Source of the DNA: Brachynemurus nebulosus
Taxonomy: Eukaryota; Arthropoda; Insecta; Neuroptera; Myrmeleontidae
Assembly (NCBI GenBank): GCA_035578155.1
Contig: JAPWDM010000048.1
Coordinates: 512,501-576,500 of the forward strand
Length of the DNA: 64,000 nt
Direction: 5' to 3'
Below, piece after piece: positions 12,837-24,519 of this stretch. The position numbers and the translations under genes are program-made. The notes below the pieces were generated by a model. That model worked only from the letters and a program-made list of their open reading frames with translations, did no database searches and was not told the origin of the DNA. How positions within the stretch are numbered: position 1 is the stretch's first letter; every line of letters starts with the position of its first letter.

Positions 12837-13723
12837 TCACCATCGTCGGCGACTATTCTCATCATCATCAGATTTTCCATCGCTCGCAGTATCTTCGTTG
12901 TCGCTAGCAGATGCTTTTTCATCGCTGTCTTCGGCATCATTTGATACATACTTTAACACTGGCTCAATAATATCATGCTTTTCCAATTTCCGAGTTATCG
13001 AGATAAGTCGCCGCCCTCTCCTTTAAATTATAAAAATGGCTTCGTTTTTTCTCATTTTCGATATAATCCGCAAAGCTGGGATTTACAATATGATGCCTTT
13101 CCTTTCAATTGCACATAGTATTAACCATTTCTTCTCCAATTTGCGTCTGAGTCGCTAAACTTGTTAGTTCATCGACTAAATGGTTCGGATCATCAAAATA
13201 TTCTTCTACATCAGCAGATTTCGAATGACCATTATGAAGGTTAGCGTTTTCATCATACTTCAGACGTTTAGCTTCTCCATTTATTGAATTTGATGTTGAA
13301 GGTTGTTCCTTTTCTTCTGAATTTTTATCTTCTTGTGCTTCGTCCTTTGCGCATGCGTTCTGAAGCTCTTTGATCACTAATATGTCTAGAGCAGTTTGCA
13401 AGAGATCAGCCAATGATACCCAATTGTGGATATTTCTGAACCCACGCGAACATCTGCTCATTTAAATTATCGAATCTCGCCGGCAATGATATGTATCCAA
13501 TTTCTAATTCCAAAAATGTCTTCATTTTTGATTAATCGAATTTCGACGGTGCGCCCATAATTTTATATATTTTTCCAATCTCCATATCAGAAAGTTTAAT
13601 CCACCGTTTGATGGAACCAAGATGGTTCAATTCAGATATAAAATTTCCCACCATTTTTTGAATTAAGTTTCTGTTTCCAGATGAAGCACCAGCAATGGAT
13701 TCGATAATAATTAGTTTTAACAC
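12837..13723 (-). pseudogene. Frameshifted gene for an unrecognised acidic protein
   Basis: Coding-like sequence, less AT-rich than its surroundings, spread over three frames. Segment 1 (13723-13532) has its first ATG at 13654 and includes IKLSDMEIGKIYKI; after one stop the same frame goes on with LELEIGYISLPARF to 13409. Segment 2 (13461-13105) is 118 codons, hydrophilic, with a Glu/Lys/Ser-rich middle and a possible basic cluster (AKRLK); after one stop that frame continues to 12976 with FADYIENEKKRSHFYNL. Segment 3 (to 12837) is a Glu/Asp/Ser tail. The LSD-x5-KIYKI ... LELE ... LPARF pattern recalls a small domain I associate with virus- or transposon-derived insect proteins, but I cannot name the family. 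Two stops and at least two frame changes argue for a dead copy. An alternative is an intron-containing gene read wrongly, though I saw no good splice sites. Confidence 0.55.
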
Positions 13724-13796
13724 AACAATTGAAAAAAATTGTTTTTACAACAATAAGATTTAATGTTTTCACTAAAGTTTCGAACAAAATTGTAAT

Positions 13797-13825
13797 TGAA
13801 GAAATTCTGTCGCGGCCTTTTTATA
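13797..13825 (-). promoter_or_regulatory. TATA box and start region of the 13-kb gene
   Basis: On the minus strand TATAAAAAGG (13816-13825) is a textbook TATA box. The A of a near-initiator TCAATT falls at 13797, 28 bases downstream, the usual spacing. The coding-like segment begins about 75-140 bases further on in the same direction. Confidence 0.5.
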
Positions 13826-13842
13826 GCACAAAAATAGTATGA

Positions 13843-13908
13843 TGACGTCAGTTATCACACTTTATGTAGCCATAAAGCTTAAAACCTGCTTTACGTTTAG
13901 TGACGTCA
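13843..13908 (-). promoter_or_regulatory. Two TGACGTCA (CRE-type) palindromes
   Basis: Perfect TGACGTCA octamers at 13843-13850 and 13901-13908, 58 bp apart, about 20 and 76 bp upstream of the TATA box. This octamer is the consensus for CREB/ATF bZIP factors. Two perfect copies this close to a TATA box are unlikely by chance in such AT-rich DNA. Confidence 0.45.
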
Positions 13909-13970
13909 GCTGACAATTTATACAAGTTTAAACCTGTTTTCAGATAAAAATATTATAAAATTATGAAAGA

Positions 13971-14110
13971 AACACCATCTTTTCATGGAATTTCGAATCT
14001 AGGTACCGAGCTCGCAGTGGTTTAGACTAGCAACGCCATCTTTTCATGGAATTTTGAATCATGTACAGAGTTCGCGGTGGTTCAGACTAGCAACACCATC
14101 TTTTAACTAT
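13971..14110 (+). repeat. 60-bp tandem repeat, two and a third copies
   Basis: Units start with AAC(A/G)CCATCTTTT at 13971, 14032 and 14092; units 1 and 2 share TTCATGGAATTT and GACTAGCAAC. Directly upstream of the minus-strand TATA/CRE promoter. Confidence 0.7.
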
Positions 14111-14126
14111 CAAAAAGGATTTTCGA

Positions 14127-14345
14127 CGCCATCTGTTGAAAATTTCTCAAACTTATGCACAGGCATCGCTGCTAGTATCCGGACGAGCAGCGACATCTAA
14201 TAGTGAATTTACAGGGCTCGAAGGTGGCTACGCCATCTGTTGACAATTTTAAACTTACACACAGGGATCGCTAGTATCCAGACTACGCGAGCCATTTATT
14301 AGTGAATTTACAGAGCTTAAAATTGGCTGTGCCATCTGTTAGGCA
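14127..14345 (+). repeat. About 100-bp tandem repeat with CGCCATCTGTT boxes
   Basis: Units start with (C/T)GCCATCTGTT at 14127, 14231 and 14330. Units 1 and 2 share GATCGCT/CATCGCT, CTAGTATCC and AGTGAATTTACAG. With the preceding repeat this puts six CCATCT boxes in about 370 bp. Confidence 0.7.
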
Positions 14346-14357
14346 ATTATTGAATTC

Positions 14358-14492
14358 TTAGGTTCGGTTAGGTTAGAAAAAATTTTGTTAGGTTGGCTTA
14401 GGTTATGTTAGGTTATGTTGGGTTAGGTTAGGTTAAACCAAATTTCCTTAGGTTCGGTTAGGTTGGATTAGGTTGGGTTCACTTAGGTTAGG
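14358..14492 (+). repeat. Degenerate TTAGG (telomere-type) array
   Basis: Runs of TTAGG/GGTTA with interruptions (GGTTAGGTTAGGTTA is the longest pure stretch) over about 135 bp. TTAGG is the ancestral arthropod telomere repeat. This array is short, impure and internal, so it is an interstitial or repeat-borne array rather than a chromosome end. Confidence 0.7.
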
Positions 14493-14629
14493 AAAAATTT
14501 TCGTTCACATTACCTCCACCCACCGCAGAGGTTTTTAGAACCGCCCCGGTAGTTTTACCACCTCCCGAGGTCGCTCAAAAAAGTCGGATGGTAGGATGGT
14601 GGTGCTGGAACTCTCCAATCCTTACTACT

Positions 14630-14632
<3 letters not shown>
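14493..14632. other. Less AT-rich unique block
   Basis: About 140 bp with noticeably more G+C (CCTCCACCCACCGCAG, GTTTTACCACCTCCCG) between the TTAGG-like array and a TA microsatellite. It has no reading frame or known motif that I can identify. Confidence 0.4.
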
Positions 14633-14663
<31 letters not shown>

Positions 14664-14682
14664 GATATATATATATATCATG

Positions 14683-14757
14683 TCTCAAAGTTTGGCTGGG
14701 ATAAACTCCGAAACTACTGAACCGATTTTGATAAAATTTGGCAACTATCTGTAATTT

Positions 14758-14831
<74 letters not shown>

Positions 14832-14835
14832 TATA

Positions 14836-14908
<73 letters not shown>

Positions 14909-14995
14909 CTCATGTCACGTTTGGCTACGATAAACTCCGAAACTACTGAACCGATTTTGGTCAGATTTTGTAACTATCTGCAGTCTGGTGCAACT
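14683..14995 (+). repeat. Duplicated 80-bp unit around a TA tract
   Basis: AAACTCCGAAACTACTGAAC occurs at 14703 and 14931 with similar context (TTTGGCT ... CGATTTTG ... AACTATCTG). TA microsatellite 14759-14904 lies between them. Confidence 0.75.
14759..14904. repeat. TA microsatellite
   Basis: About 145 bp, broken once by ATAGATATAGACATA near 14828. A shorter tract is at 14633-14678. Confidence 0.95.
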
Positions 14996-15970
14996 CAAAT
15001 GTAGGATAGTTTTTATCTCAATTATTGACCTTAATATTTATTTTTTGCAAATTAAATGTTTATCTATTATATAAAAGGCAAATATCACTCACCTACCTGA
15101 TACCTACAAACTTGAAATTTGGTATGTAGGTCCCTGATAGATCATAGGGGCTCGCTAAAAAAGGAATTCGCAAATTTTTTAGGCTAACGGTAGAAATTTA
15201 CGAAAAACCGTAAAATATCATTTTTTTATTACTGTATACAGATATCTGTGGAAAATTTTATAAAAAAATCATGAAAATTAATTTTTTGCTAAGCATTTGG
15301 AGAAAAATAATTTTGGAATTATTGTAAGTATTAATAAGTATTTCTATAGGTACCACCAATTATATTTTTACCTACGACTACTATAAAATTACTTATCTAC
15401 TGTACAAAATACTATTTGTGTCCTATAAAGAAATAAACAACTGTATTGTCCAGATATGTTATAAAAATATGAATAGGACTTGAAAATATGAAAATATGAA
15501 TAATACTTTAGAGTCGTCGAGCGAGCGAAGCGAAGCACATAAGGAACTGATTTTGTACAAAATTTCAGAATATCAAATTTAAAGGATATAATATATTCAC
15601 GTTGTCCGTCAGTTACACCAAACAGGGCGCAAATTAAAAAGCTGAAGAAATTTAACAATTTTTACTTAAGTACTGTTGAGATCATTGTGAAAGATGAAAG
15701 TGACGTTAAAATGGTTTCCCATAGCCTTGGTGACTTAAAGGGCCTAAAATAGAAAGTTCTAAAACTGCTAGTTTAGGTACCCATACGAAGTTCTTACGGT
15801 GCGGAAATTAGCAATGCTAATTAAATATGAAGATAGTTATTTTAGAGTCATTGGGCGAGCAAGGTCAAGTGCTATAAATAATTGTTTTGCACAGAATATC
15901 GGAATATATGATTGAATTGACCTCTAAATTTTATATATATAAAAATCTCACGTCCTCACCTCACAAATAC

Positions 15971-16300
15971 GAGCCCTTACCAAAAAAAAATTGACCACCC
16001 CAATTTTGATAAAGACGATTTCAAAGTTTTGTAATTTTAACACGGGCTCTTATGGGAAAACTCTATATTTTTTTCTATTGAATAAAATGAAAACGGGTCA
16101 AAGGAATTTGATAAAAATTTAATATATTATAAAATACAAAGTTACAAACCATATTTAATAAGAAATAAAAATTATTTACCACGCCGTTTTTAAATATAAT
16201 TTATAAACATCATTTTACAACGTTTTTACAACGCTTTTTCAATAATGTTTTTATATTGCTACAACATAAGTGCGCGAAAATTAAAAAACAAACAAGTGGA
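15971..16300 (-). repeat. Dispersed repeat, inverted pair with 57.5 kb
   Basis: GAGCCC/ACGGGCTCTTATGGGAAAAC, CAAAGTTACAAACCATATTT and ATTTATAAACATCATTTT blocks occur in reverse order and orientation at 57480-57800. Edges unclear. Confidence 0.65.
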
Positions 16301-17539
16301 ATACAAATATAATCATTGAAGAATATTAATACATTATTAAATTTTTGATAAAAGAAAATTTTTATTTTGAGATGTACTTTTTACCTGACTATCTCAGAGC
16401 AACTACGTTAACAAAACTTAAAGAAAATTAACACAAACTTATTTTCTATGTGTGGAAGTAAATTGAAACATAGGCAAGAACTTTTTGGGAAATATCGCGT
16501 TAAGAATTGTATAAAAATTAATTCTAGAAACCGATTACTATTTTAATGTGACGTTTTTAAAAAGATGTTCAAAAAAACGAGTTTCTACTGGTAGCATATA
16601 ATTGAACATTGATTTATCTCTAATTGTCTCTAGAATCTAGATACCTCTAACTTCGTTTCGATTTCAGTTAGTTTTTCAAGAAATAAAGAAGTAAAGTTAT
16701 CATTTAATAGATTCGGTCGTCCGAATTTGGATAGGAATACGGTTTTTCCGTTTATATTCATCATTTAAGCGTATATAAGCATCGGTTTATCTCATTTTAT
16801 GCATATTAAAGTTTAATTATCGAAAATTTCATATAATCAAAATTTTTATACAAATTTGCAATTTTATGAAAATAAAAAAAACCCTTAGATGTTAATTGGA
16901 TAATTTCAATTTTTTGTTTTCATCTGTTATTAAATTAAGATTTCTGGATAAACTTAGATTTCTAAATAAATTAAGATTTTTAGGTAAACTAACTGTTCAA
17001 TTTTACATGTAAAATTTAAAATATAATTAATGTATTGAACTTTGCTATGGCAACTTTTAGAGAATTTATGAGAATTTGTTTTTAATTTGTGGATGACTTT
17101 CCATAAACATTTTTAACGCCTTCATCATTACTTTATACACAAGTTTTAACACAATAGACGATTGCATTGTAAGAAATTATAATACAGTAAATAATGGCTT
17201 GCAATCATTACAATATCTTAATGAAAAAATAAAACATATCTACATTATTCATGCAATATAAGAGACCTTGTTATGGGATATGGAACACACCAATACTAAA
17301 ATTTTTTAAAATCTAAAATTTAAGTATAGTTTTGTTCTATGTGCCACAAAAAATGGGAGTTAGTATAATCCAATAATAAATTTTTGTGAAATCCGTGGAG
17401 ATAGTACAAAATAATACTAGAAAAAACATATTTATAAACATAATATTGGCATTTTGAAACTAGAAATTGGTAGAAAAAAAATTGCTGAGTTCAAAAATGT
17501 ATCAAACTCAATTTTTTTGAAAAGTGGAGATAGAACAAA

Positions 17540-17690
17540 TCAATACTAGAGCAGCGATATATATATATTAGACATTTTTTTCTTCAGAGTCGTGTTCTAT
17601 GGGGGCGAAAATGGATAGCGCTCCTACTCTCCCCTCGCCCCGTTCTTATCGTATAGGATGTTTAAGTCCAATTTTTTCAGTTTAAAAATT
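17540..17690 (+). repeat. Dispersed repeat, inverted pair with 30.3 kb
   Basis: TCGTGTTCTATGGGGGCGAA ... CGCCCCGTTCTTATCGTATA; the inverse is at 30270-30410 (CTATACGATAAGAACGG, CCCTAGAACACGATTC). Confidence 0.7.
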
Positions 17691-18283
17691 CGACTAAACA
17701 GTAAATTTTTTTGTTTTTTTAAACTTAACTCTGCGCTTATAAGACATGTGCAGCATGACAAGGTGGGATAGCCACTAGCTCAACCATATTTTTTAACATT
17801 TAAACACTAAAATCTGGGTCTCTTTTTTTTGTTTAAGTCGAAAATTCAAGAAATTCGAAGAGAATTTAAATAGAAAATATTACAGATTCTGCTAAGCCAA
17901 AACTAAATTTTTACGTGCCAATTAATAATAATATTAAAATATATACCCATATACTGAAATTTTAATATATTTGAAACAAGAAATACTAGTTACACTATTG
18001 ATTTAACCATATTTGTTTATACTTATTAATTGTCGTTCTAGAATAAAATTAGTAACAGTTGCATACATATCATAAGTATTTTATTTTAAATATAATTTTT
18101 AATGTGACATATATCTGAATTAAATATTTCATAATTTCAACAACTTATTGATAAAAAAAATAATTATCACCTTACTTTAATGTAAATTAATTTTATTTCA
18201 CTTTTTCTAAACCATTAAAGCTATTCATTATTTCGTTGCTAATTACAAACAAATCGCTGAAATTTCTACTTTCCTACACTGAC

Positions 18284-18789
18284 CAGGGCTGGGAAAATGG
18301 TACACTCGTTTAAAATAGAAAATGGAAAGTAGGTTTTTTTTAAGACAATTATTTAAAACACAAAACGGAAAATAGCTATTTGAAATCGATTATAAAATGT
18401 AAAATGATTTTCGTTAATTTAAATTTTTTATAATAATTGTTAATAAATACGTGAATAAAAAAATTATTAAAACTAACAGAATCGAATTAGCGTTTTTCGA
18501 AATAAAATTACGATGTCTCGGCTCTTACATTAACTTTTGAACCATATAAACAACTGGAAGAATACGAATCTTTTCTAAAATGGTGAAGCAACTAGCACAT
18601 TATTTAACGCACTACTTCCTCATACGTATGATGTTCTTTGTTCGCTGCATTAATCGCTATCAATACGAAATGTCAAACTAATTCACACTGTATACATATG
18701 TATCTATAAAGCCTAAATTCCATAATGAAAATCCCCTAATATAAATTAGGATATTGCTTTTTAAATACGCATTGTGTTCCCCAGCCCTG
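18284..18789. mobile_element. hAT-type element
   Basis: 506 bp, ends CAGGGCTGGG(A/G)A and complement, flanks ACACTGAC (18276-18283) and ATATTGAC (18790-18797), six of eight bases matching as expected for an older 8-bp duplication. No transposase frame recognised. Confidence 0.7.
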
Positions 18790-19640
18790 ATATTGACGAT
18801 GTATTTTGTGCACATACGTAAGTTATACCTATTGCAAGTGTTGCAATCATGACTCCAACTTATATGCAATCGATATTGCATTTTAAGGCTTCTTATAAAT
18901 TTTTGCGGAAATTATATATACTATGATATTATTATTTTGCACATTATTATTCCAAAATGAATAACTGAAATAGTCTCTTAAGGAACCGAATAAAAAGAAG
19001 AGAATCATATATAAATTAATTGCTAGTTTCAGTGACTTTTATAGCCTTTTTAATTGTGAAATTGCAAAACACATAAATGATGTTTAAATTTTTAATTGCG
19101 AAAACGATAAGATTAATAAACACGATTACTTGACAGAGAGCTGATGATAAACTACTACTAAATATCTTTGTGACATAAAGTGGGGTTTATATAAAAATTA
19201 AATTTTCACAATTAGTGGGACTAAAATTCCTTTTTCCATGTTGACAAATGTTCAGATTTTGACAATTTTGATATTGGTCTTCCGATTCATTGTATCTGAT
19301 ATTTTATTGCTCGTTATTTTTATGTTCGCCTGTTATCTTGGTATTGTGTCATTGTTCCTTACTATTAAAATTTATCAGTTTGTTTTACGGTAAAAAAGTC
19401 TATATACCCTGCTGGTTGTTGGTCTAAACACTCGAAACAGTTTCGAATGTTTTCGTTGTGTGTCAATATCCAAGCGTGTAGGTCGATAAGGATTTTGTGT
19501 AACAAGAGATGATTGTTGAGGAATATTTCTCAATGATCTCTGTGTACCAATTACTTGAACGGATAAGTTTTTATTTGTGTAAGTCGATTTGTTTGGTTTG
19601 GGTCTTAAAGGAAGCTCATAGGATAATGGAGGTCTGTTAA

Positions 19641-20510
19641 GGGGGGCCACTAGTCTGACATTTTGAAAAAATTGAGCATTTTGCATGTTTTGATAGTCTA
19701 TACCTTTATAAATAACATACTAAAATTTCAAGTGCGTATCTCAAATGGTTTTTGAGTTACAGCCGTCTGAAGAGCGAATTTTGATTTTCATTGTTAAATT
19801 TGAAGTATTGAGAAATGTATGAAGGTTAATAGTTCGGAAGATTTTGGACGTGACTGCCCGTCACATGTTGTGAGGCAGCTAGACCCTGGCATATTTAAAC
19901 GACTCATCTAGTTTTACTATGACCGTTATAGTGAGTACATCATAAATAATTTTAGTAAAAATTCTCAGTGATTAAAACTAAAAGGTAAAGTAAAGAAAAA
20001 TTACATTTTTCAAATTTGCTGCAGTTATAACTCGAAGACAAATTATCCGATCGATTTGATTCTTATTGTATCTTCTATTATATACCTATGTTTCTTCGTG
20101 CCATGAACCCCCAGTTTTCCGATGGAATAAAAAATGTAATTTTTGCAGGCCAAAAATCATTAAATTTTCGCCCAACATTTGAAACTTTTTGTAAAAACTC
20201 CGCCACTTTTTTTTCAATTGAGGTTCATGGCACGGGCAATACCTTCTAGTTTAATAGGCATTTTAGTTTTTTTGATTTCAGGCACTGTGAAGGTCGCTAT
20301 CACTGCAGCAGTGGGGGAACTTTTTTTGGAACTTTGGAAGATCTCGAATAACTCACTGAATTTTCAATTTTTTGTCCAAAAATTTTATCTTGAATTTAGT
20401 ATATATCAACGAATATTTCCCTAAAATATTAAAACATTCCATACAGTAGTTTTCGTTAAAAAAATTCCCAAAGATGACCTTTTTTTAGGCGGTCACACTA
20501 GTGGCCCCCC
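19641..20510. mobile_element. TTAA-flanked element with GGGGGGCCACTAGT ends
   Basis: Perfect TTAA at 19637-19640 and 20511-20514, inverted termini GGGGGGCCACTAGT(C/G)TGAC. 870 bp. The right 290 bp is homologous to the right end of the 60.3-61.8 kb element (shared AATTTAATAGGC/AGTTTAATAGGC, AACTCACTGAATTTTC). TTAA duplication is diagnostic of the piggyBac superfamily. No transposase. Confidence 0.75.
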
Positions 20511-20514
20511 TTAA

Positions 20515-22001
20515 GCTGATTTGGAAATGAATATGATATAATGAATTATGAATGTATTGTTTGAGTGCTTTAAATACTGGATACTTTGTTCGTCTTTACA
20601 AATTCAAGAAACTTCTAATGCTACTTTCAAATGCTTCTTTAAAATCAAATGAAAATATAATTAAGCGTATAATTAAATACAGATTTTGTTTTGCTTGAAT
20701 AATAACTGCGGGAATGTGTTCATTTTATTTAATGTGATTTATGATAGTAGATAGTGAATATTTCGTTATAAAACTATTCTACCTTTTATTATTTTGTTTA
20801 TTTTAATGAATTCAAATCTCTTAATAAGGATGTTTCGCTATGATGGAAGATTAAATTATTTTTTATTGATTTCTAGTCTAATGGTGTATCGTACATTATT
20901 GAAATTTCGTTTATATTATTTATCATTTATTCATTTCTAATTGGGCTTAAAACTATCTTGCCATATACAGCATTTGTATCCAAATTAACTATTAATAACA
21001 TTTTATCAACATTCTCTATAATTGTGAATAGCAATTTTGGAAACCATTAACTGGATCGGGAATACGTAAATTATTATAAATTTCGTTTACAACCATATTT
21101 GATTCTAAAATTTCACTTCTGAATTATTTCATAATGAAAAATTATCAGTTAGTCCAAACTTGTTGTTTATAAATCACTATATCAGTCATGAAAATTCGTC
21201 AAGTATTAAAAATCGTCTAACAAGCTTTGTTGATGATTTTTTCATATTTCACGATTCTTGATGGTGATTCACGGATAGAAAATATGTCCGACTTGATAAA
21301 TTCGTTGTTAAAGATACTTTAAATATAAAAGAAACATGCTCAACTAAGTAATTCCGTAACTCCTGTAGAGAGTTTTCTTCATTTAATCGATACTTTTAAT
21401 TTTAGAAGATTACTTTCGGAAATACATCCTAAACTTATTATCATAGGAATGTTTTTAAATAAAGATATGAAAGCTAAAGGTACACTCTGTAAAAGTATGA
21501 GACACACTCCATTCGATGAAATTTTCAGAAATTCGTGCACAACTTTAAATTGAGACAAATATTTCAATTGACTATAACTTTAAATTGACTATAACTTTAA
21601 ATTGACTATAGCAATCGGTTGCCCCCGTCGATATCTACAGCTCTTATTTGAACAATTTTTCGATTAAATCAACGATTTGGCTGCAACCAAAATGGCAACT
21701 CTCGAAAAACCAAACTTTCATTGAAGGCATAACTTTTTTACCCATTTTCTGAATGTTTATCAATGCTAATCAGCGACCAACCAATTCTTCTTTGTTATAT
21801 TACGATTGTAGCAACATTTGTATATCATTCTTGGAACCTTCTGCTGTTGCATTCAAACACACAACAGTATACTTTTACTTTTTCGTGATGAAAATTCCAT
21901 AATTTGAACAATTTTCGTGTATTAAATTTGATTAAATTAGGGTAAAATATTTTTAATGACAAGTCATAAAAAAATTACAGCTGATTAACGTTCACTTGAT
22001 T
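20515..22001. other. No feature seen
   Basis: AT-rich sequence with a short ATTGACTATAACTTTAA triplication at 21567-21612. No gene. Confidence 0.4.
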
Positions 22002-22003
22002 TA

Positions 22004-22956
22004 GGGTAAGTAGGGGAGAGATGCCGCGTCGGGAGTGATGCCGCAGTAGCCATAGTTCGTCGGTTGATTGACAGATAGCGCTATTGATGGATTATATGTT
22101 TAAAATAAGTTACTTATTTAAGCTGTATATGGTAATATTTATGATTAGTCCATCAGTTTAGTAATTATCCAACTTTTTATTATTGAAAAGTACGTTTTTT
22201 AACATAATATTTTATCAGCCATTTAATTCATTAGAATTTAAGAATGTATACTTCATTGTTTTAATGAAAATGAGTTTTGTTATTAATTTAGGTATATTTT
22301 AAAAGTACTGTATAAAATTTTAGGTTGAAATTCCGCACTATGCTTGCTATAGCAACATGCGGCATCTATCCCAACAAAAAGGAGAGACGCCGCATTTAAA
22401 GTTGGTATAGATGCCGCATCATATTACATGTTAAAAACATAGACCTATATACCTTAATTATGCAATTTTTTTTTTGGACTGTAAATTATGCCACGTAAAT
22501 ATAAAAGATCCATTAATGGATCAGGAAGAGCCCTCATATTAGTGAAGATAACGAAAATAATGATGACTGCCTGTGTATTGAATGTTTTGAAAGGTACTCA
22601 GAAACAAATAAAAATTTGACTGGTTAAGACGCATTAAGTGCCAAAAATGGCTACATATGGCATGCATCATGTATGGAGATGTGTGTAAAATGCAAAATTT
22701 TTAATATGCACTATGCCGCGTCTCACCTTCTTTGATGCGGCATCTCTCCCATAGGTGTGGGAGAGACGCCGCTTTGCAGGCTCTACAAAAATGTTAATTA
22801 TGAATCCTTTATGACTGAAAATTTACAATTATTTATAAATAATTGTAAAGAACAATGTTTAGATTTATTGTGTACCAAATTTCAAATCAATTAAATGCTT
22901 ACTTTAAGAATTATCAAGTGTTTTCAAAATGTGCGGCATCTCTCCCGCATTCACCC
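22004..22956 (+). mobile_element. Pogo-like DNA transposon, internally deleted
   Basis: Terminal inverted repeats GGGTAAGTAGGGGAGAGATG at the left and its imperfect complement at the right (both reach GAGAGATGCCGC), flanked by TA on each side (22002-22003 and 22957-22958), the duplication made by Tc1/mariner/pogo elements. The interior has at least six more GCGGCATC-type boxes in both orientations. It carries the two ends of a transposase frame but not the catalytic middle, so it is non-autonomous. Confidence 0.7.
22488..22712 (+). pseudogene. Transposase remnant: start codons plus Cys/His tail
   Basis: From the ATG at 22488 the frame reads MPRKYKRSING, like the N termini of insect pogo/Tigger-type transposases. 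From 22544, one frame over, it reads an acidic stretch, then CLCIECFERYS, one stop, and NGYIWHASCMEMCVKC. The C-x2-C ... W-H-x2-C ... C-x2-C order matches the zinc-binding C-terminal tail of such transposases. The whole DDE domain is missing, so the ends were joined by an internal deletion. Confidence 0.55.
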
Positions 22957-23637
22957 TATATGAAACTAGCCGTACCACAGTGTTTCGTTTAGTACAAGCT
23001 AGCTGGACAAAAACAAAATTGAAATTTCTTGAAACCATTAATGATGGTAGGTAGGCCATTAGTTGGTAATTACATCGACAGCTATTGTTTTGGTATCAGT
23101 CATACGAAACAACGGTAATGAGAGTAAACATGTAAGACAATTAGGTAAAATGAATAAAATCATTCGCATTTTTACTACTGACAAGATTGTGTCTCTTGAG
23201 GTTCTTTTACTAGTTGTAGTGATTTTTTGTGATGGGTTCTACTACTAGGGATAAGTACTTTTTTTTATTCAGTATAATAATAAAATAATATTCATACTTT
23301 AAATAAAATAAGGGCTTCGTAAGTCCGAAGATTGATTTTTTTAAACAAATTTTAAATTCAAAAGACCATAAGTAAAAATCCCCTCTTATCCCCGCCCTGT
23401 AATTTCTTCAGACAATAGACACAAGCCTTTAGATTAAATTGAATAGTTTTTTTTTGCCCCAATTTGCCCAATTGTTATATATTTTGCGTTTTATTAAGTT
23501 ACTATTTATATTTAGCTATAACATAATAAGTGCCATAATATGATTAGTAGTATTGTTTTTATCGATATTTCTATGTATTTATGCAATAAGCAATATTATA
23601 TTTCTAATTAATGTGTTTTATTTCCTGAGGCACCACC

Positions 23638-23762
23638 TTTTAGCGAATTTCCAAAACTGGAAATTCAGCTTTTACGCCAGGTGTCATAGTGCGACCTAAG
23701 CCCGGGACCATATCAGAAATATGTTTTGAGGTCCCTAGAATACGAAAATGATATTCACTAAA

Positions 23763-23810
<48 letters not shown>

Positions 23811-23950
23811 CCGCGCGATAACTCTCGAACGAAACGTCTAACGCTTATGAAATTTTGTGTGCGGACTGGATTCTGAATTGGCTTGGCTAAGTTCGTTAGC
23901 CAGACACGTCGGATGCCCAGAAGTAGGTTTTCTGGCCATTTTTTATCATT
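23638..23950 (+). repeat. Repeat family X, copy 1
   Basis: Starts TTTAGCGAATTTCC; then GCCCGGGACCATA, GAGGTCCCTAGAA, CACTAAAATTTA, a TA tract, GCGCGATAACTCTCGAACGA and CAGACACGTCGGATGCC. Related copies at 26962-27510 (palindrome), 27795-28134 (-), 28370-28570 (+) and 33720-34221 (-). Confidence 0.8.
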
Positions 23951-24519
23951 CGATCCTATCATAAGATAGTTCGATTTTTACATCGTTGAAAAGGAAAAAA
24001 AAAATTATGAAGAAAATATTCTTATAATTTTCTTTCTATTTTAAGTATTTTTCGAGAAAATGTAAATTTTCACTTTTATTCTTTCTTTGTTAGTCTAATA
24101 AGTAATTTATATTTATATCTCAGTTTTTAATAAGTATAAAAATATTTCACTTTTTTATTAAAAAATTTTGTGAGAACAAGTGAAAACTATTCACATATAT
24201 GAGATATAACACACATACATGTATAGAGTTTTGTTTCTCATTTATTGCATTATAATTAGCATGGTTCTATTCCATGTTAAAAAATGTAAATTAAACAGAT
24301 TTTCTAAGCTAATGTAATGAAGAATTTTTTTTTTTTTTTTATTGAATTTTTAAGTAAACAAGAAATTGAAGATTATGTTATGATATAAATATTATTAAAT
24401 ATAAAACAAAACAAAATCTGTACAATGTACATATGTATGTACGGAAAAATATTTTGAATCGATTTTGAAAATTTTTCCACTAATAATTAATAATGTTAAA
24501 AAATTAAACCATTTCAAAT

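Larger units (their letters stand above)
15000..18280. other. Repeat fragments in AT-rich DNA
   Basis: Contains the two dispersed repeats listed and a unit at 15100-15190 (GAAATTTGGTATGTAGGTCC) typical of interspersed repeats. The rest is anonymous; no frame is protein-like. Confidence 0.4.

Noticed and set aside
12769..13026. 85-codon Ser-rich plus-strand frame
   Set aside because: It is the antisense of the acidic tail of the minus-strand pseudogene; Asp/Glu/Ser codons read backwards give Ser/Phe-rich peptide.
13654..13723. GTG at 13723 as the start of the 13.5-kb frame
   Set aside because: GTG is not a normal eukaryotic start. The first in-frame ATG is at 13654; the upstream part may be coding through an earlier frame or may be untranslated.
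14358..14492. A true telomere
   Set aside because: The array is short, degenerate and followed on both sides by ordinary sequence.
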